From contig NZ_JAPJDL010000002.1 in NCBI RefSeq assembly GCF_026242055.1, positions 124,001-188,000 on the forward strand: DNA of 64,000 nt, in the 5' to 3' direction. The position numbers and the translations under genes are program-made. This DNA comes from Lentzea sp. NEAU-D7. Lineage in GTDB: Bacteria > Actinomycetota > Actinomycetes > Mycobacteriales > Pseudonocardiaceae. The notes beneath the pieces were generated by a model that made no database searches, was not told where the DNA came from, and saw nothing but the letters and a program-made list of their open reading frames with translations. Positions 1 through 7,325 of the stretch are shown piece by piece; within the stretch, counting starts at the first letter, position 1; every line of letters begins with the position of its first letter.

Positions 1-1158
1 CGACAGGCACTTGCCCGAGTGCCGGGCCGTGATCGTCGAGTAGCCGTCCGCGCCCGTGGTCACCCGCCACTGCTGGTTGGTGCCGCCACCGTAGGTCCAG
101 AGGTGGATGCCGGCGTTGTCGGCGGTGGACACGTTGCTCACGTCCAGCACCTTGGCCGGGTCGTTGCGGTACTCGACGCGGGAGTGGCCGTCGGTGGTCG
201 CCACCGCGCGGAAGTTCTGCGCCGTGGTGCCGTTGCAGGTGTACTGCTGGATGACGGTGCCGTTGTTCACGCCCGCGGCGGCGGCGTCGACGCACTTGCC
301 GTTGCCGCGGTTGACGACCGTCTTCCACTCGCCCTGCGGCGGCGGGGTGCCGCCACCGCCCAGCCACAGCAGGCTGTCGACGAGGAAGTCGTTCTGGGTG
401 GCGCTCGCGAACGTGGACGACAGCGGCCGGTTCGCCGCGTAGTCCATGGCGTTGTGGCCGAAGTTCGCGTAGATCATCTTGTAGTTCTTGTTGGTCCACA
501 TGATCGGGTAGTAACCGCTGCGCCACTGCTGGTTCGGGTCGGTGCCGAGCGGGAAGCTCGACGGGTCGACGCTCGCCAGCACCTGAATGCTCGGGTTCTG
601 CCGCAGGTCGCGGTCCCAGCTGTACCACTCGCTGACCGCCGACGTGAACCTCTCGGGCAGGCGCAGGGTCGAGGGGTGGGTGCGGGTCTCGACCTTCAGC
701 ACCGCGGTGGTCGGGCCCCACGTGTTGCTGACGAAGTTGCCCTTGGCCAGGAACGTGTTGTGGTACCACGGCCACTCGGCGGCGTTCTGGGTGAACGCGC
801 TGACGTGGAAGCCGAAGAACCCGCCGCCCGCCTCGACGTAGCGCTGGAAGCCCGTCCGCGCCGCGGCCCCGGTGGGCGCGTCGTCGAGGAAGATCACGAC
901 CTGCGCCTGGGCAGGGGTGAGGGTGTTCAGCCGGTTCCAGTCGCGGGTGGACTCGTAGGTGAAGCCGTTCTCCTGGCCCGCACGCGTGAGCCAGGGGTTC
1001 GCCTCGTTGACGAACGCGATGTGCGCCGCGTCCCAGGTGCCGTTGTAGAACGCGAGGACCTTGAACGGTGCCGCCTGTGCCGTGCTCGTGGCCGAGACGG
1101 AGACCGGGACGAGCGTGGCGGCGAGCAATGCCAGCAACGCCAACAGTTTTCTGGCCAT
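1..1158 (-). CDS. ThuA-domain protein with C-terminal ricin-type lectin domain (3' end outside window)
   Basis: A secreted protein: residues 1-29 form a signal peptide ending AQA, followed by a ThuA-like fold (about 31-260, a glutamine-amidotransferase-like domain common in sugar-utilisation proteins). A Gly/Pro linker (about 268-274) leads to a ricin B-type beta-trefoil lectin domain with GKCVD and NQQW motifs, cut by the window edge. The ATG at 1158 is preceded by GGAGGT. A palindromic DasR-like site lies about 55 bp upstream. Family knowledge suggests binding and possibly processing of extracellular polysaccharide; no catalytic activity is shown by the sequence. Only the N-terminal 386 codons are visible. 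Confidence 0.85.
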   Translation of the reverse strand, partial: MARKLLALLALLAATLVPVSVSATSTAQAAPFKVLAFYNGTWDAAHIAFVNEANPWLTRAGQENGFTYESTRDWNRLNTLTPAQAQVVIFLDDAPTGAAARTGFQRYVEAGGGFFGFHVSAFTQNAAEWPWYHNTFLAKGNFVSNTWGPTTAVLKVETRTHPSTLRLPERFTSAVSEWYSWDRDLRQNPSIQVLASVDPSSFPLGTDPNQQWRSGYYPIMWTNKNYKMIYANFGHNAMDYAANRPLSSTFASATQNDFLVDSLLWLGGGGTPPPQGEWKTVVNRGNGKCVDAAAAGVNNGTVIQQYTCNGTTAQNFRAVATTDGHSRVEYRNDPAKVLDVSNVSTADNAGIHLWTYGGGTNQQWRVTTGADGYSTITARHSGKCLS

Positions 1159-1212
1159 TCGGGTACACACCTCCGGTAGCAGGGGTTGCGCGCCCGAAGA
1201 TCATCGTAGGGA

Positions 1213-1225
1213 AGGTCTAGACCTG
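1213..1225. promoter_or_regulatory. DasR-like operator (dre) upstream of ThuA/lectin gene
   Basis: AGGTCTAGACCTG contains the perfect palindrome AGGTCTAGACCT, matching the core of the DasR/chitinase direct-repeat consensus (TGGTCTAGACCA). It is about 55 bp before the ThuA-lectin start and just past the LPMO stop codon. Control by N-acetylglucosamine/chitin status is inferred. Confidence 0.55.
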
Positions 1226-1241
1226 TTGGGGACCGGGACGT

Positions 1242-2096
1242 TCACAGAATTCTTCTGCGCCACAACAGGAACCCGCCCAGCACGGCCAGGCCGCCCAGCG
1301 CCGCCACCACCGCCGACATGCCGAACCTCGTCGCGCTGGAAGGAGGCTGTTCGGCACTCGACGCAACGGGAACGGGCCGCGGGACGCTCGACGCCGGCGT
1401 GGACGGCTTCGCCGACGGTGCCGCGGAACTGGTCCGGGCCGGCGGCGCCTGCACCGGGGGCGCCGCGACGGGTGCGGGCTGGGCCGCCGGCGTCACGGGC
1501 TTCACGGGTGCCGCGATCTCCACGTCCGTGCACGAGTAGTAGGTGTCGGGCGTGTCCGTGTTCTGCCAGACCGTGTAGATCAGGTGGCGTCCGGTGCGGT
1601 CCTTCGGCAGCTGCACCTTGAACTCGTACGAGCCGTTGACGAGCGGGGGAGAGGGCACGTTCAGGAACAGGTCGAGGTCCGCCCACCGCAGCGGCCGGCT
1701 CGGCGCGTAGCCGTCGCGCGTCACGTAGAACCGGAACGAGCCCTGGTGCGGGATCGTCGCCTTGTACGTGAAATCCGTGCTCTTCAGCTTCGTCGCCGGC
1801 CAGGCGGCGGACGGCAGGTCGAGCCCGCCGTACCTCGCGAGCCCCGCGCTGCACAGCTTGCCGTCCGGAACCTTCTGCGCGTCCTGGCCGCGCACGTCCG
1901 GGAGCCGGATGTTGTCCCACTCCGTGGACGGCAACCCCGCCGCGATGGCGCTGCGGCAGGGCGGGGATGATGCTGTGGGCTGACCTGGCGAACACAGGAA
2001 AGCCCTGCTCGCGGGGTCGGTGGGCGCGCCATGGGCGTGCGCCGGAACCACAGAGAGCATCATGAGCAGCGATAGCACGCCCAAAAGGCGAAACAC
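1242..2096 (-). CDS. AA10 lytic polysaccharide monooxygenase, membrane-anchored
   Basis: A copper-dependent oxidative chitin/cellulose-cleaving enzyme. The GTG at 2096 follows AGGGGAGG. The signal peptide ends PAHA, so the mature protein begins with His22-Gly, the N-terminal half of the copper histidine brace. The second brace histidine fits the PHQGSFRFYVT segment. The catalytic domain (about 22-190) is followed by a long Pro/Ala-rich linker and a C-terminal hydrophobic helix ending in WRRRIL, which suggests a membrane-tethered rather than freely secreted LPMO. It diverges from ilvA with a 68-bp gap that must carry both promoters. A chitinase and a lectin protein are encoded nearby. Confidence 0.88.
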   Translation of the reverse strand: MFRLLGVLSLLMMLSVVPAHAHGAPTDPASRAFLCSPGQPTASSPPCRSAIAAGLPSTEWDNIRLPDVRGQDAQKVPDGKLCSAGLARYGGLDLPSAAWPATKLKSTDFTYKATIPHQGSFRFYVTRDGYAPSRPLRWADLDLFLNVPSPPLVNGSYEFKVQLPKDRTGRHLIYTVWQNTDTPDTYYSCTDVEIAAPVKPVTPAAQPAPVAAPPVQAPPARTSSAAPSAKPSTPASSVPRPVPVASSAEQPPSSATRFGMSAVVAALGGLAVLGGFLLWRRRIL

Positions 2097-2164
2097 AGGT
2101 ACCTCCCCTGTCCTTCTAGGGGTACGCGTGCCAGACCCAAGTCGTTCACGGAAGATGTATTGAC

Positions 2165-3400
2165 ATGTCCTTCGCTGATGAGGTGTCCGCGGCCGCAGCC
2201 CGGCTCGGTGGTGTCGCACGCACGACGCCGCTGGAGGTCAACCAGCGGTTGTCCGAGAGGACCGGCGCGCGCGTGTGGTTCAAACGCGAGGACCTGCAGG
2301 TGGGCCGCTCGTACAAGCTGCGCGGCGCGTTCAACCTGCTGTGCCAGACCGAGTTCGCGTTCGGCGGCGCGGTCTGCGCGTCGGCCGGCAACCACGGCCA
2401 GGGCATGGCCTACGCCTGCCGCCGCCTGGGCATCGAGGGCCGCGTGCACGTCCCGCGGACCACCCCGCGCCAGAAGCGCGACCGCATCCACGCCCTCGGC
2501 CAGGGCATGGTCCAGCTGGTCGTGGACGGCGACACCTACGACGACGCGGCCGCGCTGGCCAAGGAGTACGCGCAGAACACGGGCGCGACCCTGGTGCCGG
2601 CCTTCGACGACCCCCGCACGGTCGCGGGCCAGGGCACCGTCGGCCTGGAGATCGTCCAGCAGCTCGGCGGCGCCCCCGACGTGGTCGTGGTGCCCATCGG
2701 TGGCGGCGGACTGCTCTCCGGCGTCGGCACGTGGTTCAAGGAGCGCTTCCCGCGCACCCGCATCATCGGCGTCGAGCCGGCCGGTGCCGCGAGCATGATC
2801 GCCGCCATCCAGGCGGGCGGCCCGGTGACGCTGCCCGAGGTCGACTCGTTCGTCGACGGCGCCGCGGTCCGCCGCGCCGGCGACGTGACGTTCCCGATGG
2901 TGCGCGACAGCGGCGCGGAGCTGCTCACCGTGTCCGAGGGCGCGGTCTGCACGGAGATGCTGGAGCTGTACCAGATCGACGGCATCATCGCGGAGCCCGC
3001 GGGCGCCCTGGCCTCGGCCGCGCTGCTGGAGGAGATCTCCGTCGCGCCGGACTCGACGGTCGTGTGCCTGCTCTCAGGCGGCAACAACGACGTGTCGCGC
3101 TACGCCGAGATCGTCGAGCGTTCGATGATCCACCGCGGCCTGAAGCACTGGTTCCTGGTCGAGTTCCCGCAGGAACCCGGCGCGCTGCGCCGGTTCCTCG
3201 ACGACGTGCTCGGCAAGGACGACGACATCGTGCAGTTCGAGTACATGAAGCGCGACAACCGGGAGACCGGGGCCGCGCTGGTGTGCATCGAGCTGGGGCG
3301 CCGCGAGGACTACGACCTGCTGTGGGGGCGGATGAAGGAGTCCCCGCTCAAGATCCAGCACGTGGAGCCCGGCTCCACCGCGTACAGGTTCCTCATCTAG
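2165..3400 (+). CDS. ilvA: Threonine ammonia-lyase (threonine dehydratase)
   Basis: Deaminates L-threonine to 2-oxobutanoate using PLP, the first step of isoleucine synthesis. PLP lysine is K51 in SYKLRGAFN; the SAGNHGQG phosphate-binding loop and a GGGGL motif follow. The C-terminal about 85 residues form the ACT-like domain of the shorter Bacillus-type enzyme (411 aa in total). The ATG at 2165 is preceded by a weak GGAAG. The TAG stop is the left CTAG end of a palindromic repeat element, so the gene's 3' boundary is also the element boundary. Confidence 0.93.
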   Translation: MSFADEVSAAAARLGGVARTTPLEVNQRLSERTGARVWFKREDLQVGRSYKLRGAFNLLCQTEFAFGGAVCASAGNHGQGMAYACRRLGIEGRVHVPRTTPRQKRDRIHALGQGMVQLVVDGDTYDDAAALAKEYAQNTGATLVPAFDDPRTVAGQGTVGLEIVQQLGGAPDVVVVPIGGGGLLSGVGTWFKERFPRTRIIGVEPAGAASMIAAIQAGGPVTLPEVDSFVDGAAVRRAGDVTFPMVRDSGAELLTVSEGAVCTEMLELYQIDGIIAEPAGALASAALLEEISVAPDSTVVCLLSGGNNDVSRYAEIVERSMIHRGLKHWFLVEFPQEPGALRRFLDDVLGKDDDIVQFEYMKRDNRETGAALVCIELGRREDYDLLWGRMKESPLKIQHVEPGSTAYRFLI

Positions 3401-3563
3401 TGGCGCGACTCGGAACGTTGGCGAGGTAATCCACGCTCAGCAGGGCGCCTCGCGGCACCGCCCCCACGCCCCCATACATCCAGTATGAAGACGTGGGGGC
3501 GGCACCACGATGCACCCGTCTGACCGCGAATTCCCCCGGCAACCTTCCGAGCCACACCACTAG
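3397..3563. mobile_element. Palindromic MITE-like element, copy 1, bounded by CTAG
   Basis: A 167-bp segment starting and ending with CTAG. Its outer about 43 bp form imperfect terminal inverted repeats (left TAGTGGCGCGACTCGGAACG, right reversed TAGTGGTGTGGCTCGGAAGG). The next 26 bp form a second inverted repeat ending in GCCCCCACG, and the apex is CATAC-ATCCA-GTATG, so almost the whole element can fold into one long hairpin. A second copy lies at 60220-60398. There is no coding capacity. The left CTAG contains the ilvA stop and the right CTAG contains the stop of the convergent gene. The 4-bp CTAG duplication is reminiscent of IS5-group transposition (inference). Confidence 0.8.
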
Positions 3564-4783
3564 TCGGTGTTCACGCGGTGCAGCACGGCGCCGGTCGCGA
3601 CGTCGATGATCTCGACCAGGTGAGCTGAGCGCTGCACCGCCACCCACGGCAGGTAGTCGTGCATCGACACGGGTCCGGCGAACTCGATGACCGTTCGCAC
3701 GTTGTCCGCCGTGCGTGCCCGCACCGAATCACCCTCGCGGGTCAGCAGCGCGGGGACGTCCGCGAGCTTGGTCAGACCCACGACGTCCTCGCCGGCCGGT
3801 ACCGGGATCACCATGTCGTCGAAGCCGGGGCCCCATGCGGTCCAGCCGGCTTCGCGGACCGCCGCCGACGAAAACCCAGGTCCACGCAGCACCGGGTTCT
3901 TGACGGGCCCGGGGTCCTGCTCGTGAGCTTTGGCGCACGACTGCTCGATCGAGATGGTTCCGCAGTGGTCGCGCACCCTCCACGCGTGCCCGCTTCGACG
4001 GAAGCGGAAGCCGCGACCCACGTGCTTCTCGGGCCGGTCCAGGTGCAACGGTGACAGGTCGTTCCCGGCCTCCTCGGCGACGTCGAAGTCGATCGGGACG
4101 CGCAGGTCGACGAGGTTGAAGTTCTGGTCGCCCTCGGCGTGCACCACCAGCTCGTCGCCGATCTGGACCACCGCGATCAGTGCCTCGAAGTACAGGTTCG
4201 ACTCGTGGACCGCGGCGAGCACGGGACCGGGCATCCGATGCCGGGACGCGGGCAGTCCGCACCGCCAGAGCAGCAGTTCGTCCGGTGCTTCTCCACGCGC
4301 GATCATCGCCGCGGCCGAACTCGAGAAGATCGGGAAGCGCAGCGGAGTGCCGCGCACTCCAGATCCCAGCAGTCGTGCGCACTCCTGCTCGGCCGGTGGG
4401 CTGACCTCGATCAGCGTGTCGTGCAGCGAGACGCGGACACCGCGGCCTATGTCGGACAAGGTCACCGTGCGCTCAGGCGGCTGTGGCTCGTCGTCGACGA
4501 AGGTGAACGGCGTGGCCGGCCCGATTCGGGAGATCAACCACTCGTGGCCGACCCGGTTCCAGTAACAGCCGGCCAGCGGGAGGACCTGGAAGTGCTCCGC
4601 CTGTCGTTCCAGCGCCACGACCACGGCCAGCCGCACCACGTCCAGCCGCGCGGAGGTGTCCGGCAGGTCGTCGAGCAGCACGCAGGCCGAGCGGCCCACC
4701 GGGTGCACGTGTTCGGCGATGGCGTCCACCATCGCGTGGAACTCCGGCCCCAGGTCCACTCCGGACAGTGCGTGCAGCTTCAT
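3560..4783 (-). CDS. Hypothetical protein, about 407 aa, unknown family
   Basis: I do not recognise this protein. The start MKLHALSG at 4783 is preceded by a GGGGGG stretch. The sequence is a soluble mix of strands and helices with no signal peptide, membrane segment or obvious catalytic motif. It is rich in Trp/Asp/Pro in the C-terminal half (for example WTAWGPGFDDM). Its TAG stop is the right-hand CTAG of palindromic element copy 1, so before that insertion the gene probably shared an overlapping stop with ilvA. The coding frame is continuous and its composition is typical of the window. Confidence 0.7.
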   Translation of the reverse strand: MKLHALSGVDLGPEFHAMVDAIAEHVHPVGRSACVLLDDLPDTSARLDVVRLAVVVALERQAEHFQVLPLAGCYWNRVGHEWLISRIGPATPFTFVDDEPQPPERTVTLSDIGRGVRVSLHDTLIEVSPPAEQECARLLGSGVRGTPLRFPIFSSSAAAMIARGEAPDELLLWRCGLPASRHRMPGPVLAAVHESNLYFEALIAVVQIGDELVVHAEGDQNFNLVDLRVPIDFDVAEEAGNDLSPLHLDRPEKHVGRGFRFRRSGHAWRVRDHCGTISIEQSCAKAHEQDPGPVKNPVLRGPGFSSAAVREAGWTAWGPGFDDMVIPVPAGEDVVGLTKLADVPALLTREGDSVRARTADNVRTVIEFAGPVSMHDYLPWVAVQRSAHLVEIIDVATGAVLHRVNTD

Positions 4784-4873
4784 CGTCCCCCCAGACGCCG
4801 TGAGGAGCCGATCATTCCAGGAAAGGGGCGTGCCGGGCACCCCGGTCGCGGGATGCCCGGCACCTGGTGGGTA

Positions 4874-5515
4874 CTACGGCTTGGGCGGACAGGTCTTCCA
4901 CGCGAAGTGGTAGGTCGTCTCGATGGATCCGTCGGTCGAGTCCATCGCGATGAAGCTGGTGAGCTTCTTGTCGGACGTGCCCGCCATGACGCGCAGCTCC
5001 GTGTTGATGTTGAAGTTCCGCTTCTCACCGCACGGGTGGTAGACGATGGCGGCCACGTCGGTCGTGTCCGTCGCCTGCCAGTCGTCGCTGAACGGGCCCT
5101 TGTAGTTGTGCTGCTTGTACTCGGTCTGCGACATGCCCTGGAAGTAGTAGTTGGCCTTCTCCAGGGCCGTGGCGCCGCGTTCGAGGTGCGCGAAGCCGCG
5201 GTAGTCGGTCGACGCGATGCCGTAGGTGAAGCCGGACGGCACGTTGACGCGCAGGTTCAGCTGGCAGTTCTTGCGGAAGTCGGTGGGCAGGGCCTGGGGC
5301 CCGACCTGCGCCATGAACTCGCTGTAGGTGACGGTGAACGCCTTGTTGTCCGGGCTGACGGCCACGGCCGCGGTTCCCGCCCGGCAGCCAGAGCCGTTGA
5401 TGGTCACGACGTCGATGGTGATGTGGTCCGGAGGCGGGGTGTCACCGGGGGCCCCGCCGGGCGGGACGATGATGGTCGACATCGCGAACACGGCCGCGGC
5501 CAGTGTGTTGAGCAT
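4874..5515 (-). CDS. DUF4360 secreted protein (paralogue 1)
   Basis: A 213-residue exported protein with a short hydrophobic N-terminus. It carries the DUF4360 pattern: ITIDVVTINGSGC near the start, FRKNCQLN in the middle, YYFQGMSQ and a final WKTCPPKP. Conserved cysteines suggest two disulfides. RBS AAAGG lies 7 nt before the ATG. It is followed upstream on the same strand by a close paralogue at 5577-6200. The DUF4360 function is unknown; members are small secreted actinobacterial and fungal proteins. Confidence 0.85.
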   Translation of the reverse strand: MLNTLAAAVFAMSTIIVPPGGAPGDTPPPDHITIDVVTINGSGCRAGTAAVAVSPDNKAFTVTYSEFMAQVGPQALPTDFRKNCQLNLRVNVPSGFTYGIASTDYRGFAHLERGATALEKANYYFQGMSQTEYKQHNYKGPFSDDWQATDTTDVAAIVYHPCGEKRNFNINTELRVMAGTSDKKLTSFIAMDSTDGSIETTYHFAWKTCPPKP

Positions 5516-5576
5516 GGGGCACCTTTCCGTCTGGGGTCCAAAGGAAATGAACGGGCGGCGGCAATCGGTGCCTGGA

Positions 5577-6200
5577 TCAGCAGCGCTTCCAGGAGAACTG
5601 GTACTTCGTGCTCACGCTGCTGTCCGTGGAATCCATCGTCATGAAGCTGTTCGCCTTCGACGCGGTTCCCGCGTTCACGCGCAGTTCGGTGTTGATGTTC
5701 AGGTGCCGGACTTCTCCACACGGCGCGTAGACGATTTCCGAGACCGTCGCGCGGTCGGTGGCCTGCCAGTTGTCGCTCTTCGGGCCGGTGAACGTGTGGG
5801 TGCGGCTCGCACCCTGCGACATGCCCTGGAAGTAGTAGTTTCCTCTTTCCGTACCTGTGGCGCCCTGCTGCAGGTTGGCGAATCCGCGGTAGTCCGCCTG
5901 GGCGATGCCGAACGTGAAGCCCTGCGGGTAGCTCACTCTGATGTTGAGCTGGCAGTTCTTGCGGAAGTCCGTGGGGCCTGAGCCCTGTCCTGCCTGGGCG
6001 AGGTACTGGCTGTACGTCACCGTGAACGCCGTGCGGTCGTCCGCGGCCGCGACGGCCGCGGTGCCGGCGGGACAGCCGGAACCGTTCACGGTGACGACGT
6101 CGATCGTCACGAAATCGGGAACATCGGATGCTGCGTGGGCGGCCGGCGCGGTCAGGACCGCGGACAGCGCGAGGGCAGCAGCCGCCACCGTTTTCAGCAT
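5577..6200 (-). CDS. DUF4360 secreted protein (paralogue 2)
   Basis: A 207-residue DUF4360 protein with signal peptide MLKTVAAAALALSAVLTAP...AHA, then DFVTIDVVTVNGSGC, DFRKNCQLNIR, NYYFQGMSQ and terminal FSWKRC. It is colinear over its length with the product of the neighbouring gene 61 bp downstream, so the pair looks like a tandem duplication. The start at ATG 6200 is chosen over longer possibilities because the signal peptide begins there and AAGG precedes it. The upstream 326-bp gap is comparatively AT-rich and probably holds its promoter. Confidence 0.85.
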   Translation of the reverse strand: MLKTVAAAALALSAVLTAPAAHAASDVPDFVTIDVVTVNGSGCPAGTAAVAAADDRTAFTVTYSQYLAQAGQGSGPTDFRKNCQLNIRVSYPQGFTFGIAQADYRGFANLQQGATGTERGNYYFQGMSQGASRTHTFTGPKSDNWQATDRATVSEIVYAPCGEVRHLNINTELRVNAGTASKANSFMTMDSTDSSVSTKYQFSWKRC

Positions 6201-6436
6201 GGCCAGCCTTTCTAAACATGACTGCGGGTAGCGGCGGCGGAATTCAGACGATATCGGAAACTCTGCGTGGTGGCGGGCCGCCGAATGGGTGACTGAATTC
6301 GGCGGGAGCGCATTGTCAAATGCACGGCCAATTGCACGGACGAAATCTTCGGCCGTGCGCGAACCATGCTCACCCGCGGTGTGCCGAATTGACCTGACGA
6401 TTGTCTGACGATCGCCGCGGGCTGCTCCGGACGAGT

Positions 6437-6475
6437 GAGGGGCGCCTCTCCCCGGCCCGGGAAGAAGCGCCCCTC
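6437..6475. terminator. Hairpin in the 326-bp non-coding gap 6201-6526
   Basis: GAGGGGCGC (6437-6445) pairs with GCGCCCCTC (6467-6475), about 50 bp before the mycoredoxin start. No gene is supported in 6201-6526. The rest is relatively AT-rich, holds GAATTC repeats, and probably contains the divergent promoters. The hairpin could be a terminator or an attenuator. Confidence 0.4.
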
Positions 6476-6526
6476 GTCCAGCGTTGATACTGACGACTTC
6501 GTCCGAACCGATGAGGAGTGCGCCTG

Positions 6527-6772
6527 ATGGCTCCCGACCAGCTGACCGTCTACTCGACCTCGTGGTGCGGCTACTGCCGGATCCTGAAGAGCTCACTCGA
6601 TCGCGAGGGCATCGAGTACGTCGAGATCAACATCGAGGAGACGCCCGGCGCGGCCGACTTCGTGATGAGCGTGAACGGCGGCAACCGCACGGTGCCCACC
6701 GTCCACTTCCCGAACGGCACCGCGCTCACCAACCCGTCGCTGGCGCAGGTGAAGGAACAGCTGGCCGGCTAG
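6527..6772 (+). CDS. mrx1: Mycoredoxin (glutaredoxin-like, CGYC active site)
   Basis: An 81-residue thioredoxin-fold protein: the WCGYC active site (C14/C17), a cis-Pro in TVPTVHF and a C-terminal TNPSLAQV region match actinobacterial mycoredoxin-1, which reduces protein-mycothiol mixed disulfides. Start ATG 6527 is chosen because GAGGAG lies 8 nt upstream; an earlier in-frame GTG has no such spacing. Its stop overlaps that of the convergent mycothiol transferase gene in one shared CTAG, so two mycothiol-linked genes meet tail to tail. Confidence 0.85.
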   Translation: MAPDQLTVYSTSWCGYCRILKSSLDREGIEYVEINIEETPGAADFVMSVNGGNRTVPTVHFPNGTALTNPSLAQVKEQLAG

Positions 6773-7272
6773 GACATGGCCTGGGCCTCGTACAGGGACG
6801 CCGTGGTGGACTGACCGTCCAGCGTCTCGCGGAGGATGTCCGCGTGGCCCGCGTGCTGCGCGGTCTCCCGGATCAGGTGCAGCACGATCCGCCGGATCGA
6901 CATGGGCTGCGGGTCCGTGTCCCAGGGCGCGGAAGGCAGCGGGACGAGCTTGTCGAGCGAGGTGGTGCGCACGGCCTCATCGGTCGCGCGCACCGCCTCG
7001 TCGTACGACGCGAGCAGTTCGCCGAAGTCCTCGCCCGTCCAGGTGTACTGGTCGAAGTCCAGCATTCCCGGTGGGGGCAGGGGCTGCTCGGTCAGGATGT
7101 GGGTCCAGCCGCGCTCACACCAGGTGAGGTGCTTGAGCAACCCACCCAGCGTGAGCTCGCTGACCGTGGTGCGCTTCACCGCTTCGGCGGCGGTGAGACC
7201 CCGCACGGTGACGCGGAAGGTCCTGCGCTGGTCGTTCAGTTCGTGCAGCAGATCGTCGAGTTCCATGGTCAT
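6769..7272 (-). CDS. DinB-fold putative mycothiol S-transferase (DUF664)
   Basis: A 167-residue four-helix protein of the DinB/DUF664 family: LGGLLKHLTWCERGW, an aspartate-rich central helix, and RRIVLHLIRETAQHAGHADILRE near the C-terminus supply the histidines expected for the metal site. Related actinobacterial proteins transfer mycothiol to electrophiles. It lies tail to tail with the mycoredoxin gene, sharing CTAG for both stops, which fits a thiol-redox context. No strong ribosome-binding site precedes either candidate ATG (7272 or 7266). Confidence 0.8.
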   Translation of the reverse strand: MTMELDDLLHELNDQRRTFRVTVRGLTAAEAVKRTTVSELTLGGLLKHLTWCERGWTHILTEQPLPPPGMLDFDQYTWTGEDFGELLASYDEAVRATDEAVRTTSLDKLVPLPSAPWDTDPQPMSIRRIVLHLIRETAQHAGHADILRETLDGQSTTASLYEAQAMS

Positions 7273-7325
7273 GCAGTGAAGCTATGACCGAACTAGGACC
7301 GCTCGAGTCCTAGTGAGGCCAACCA

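Noticed and set aside
6437..6475. Riboswitch before mycoredoxin
   Set aside because: There is only one simple stem; no conserved riboswitch core could be recognised.
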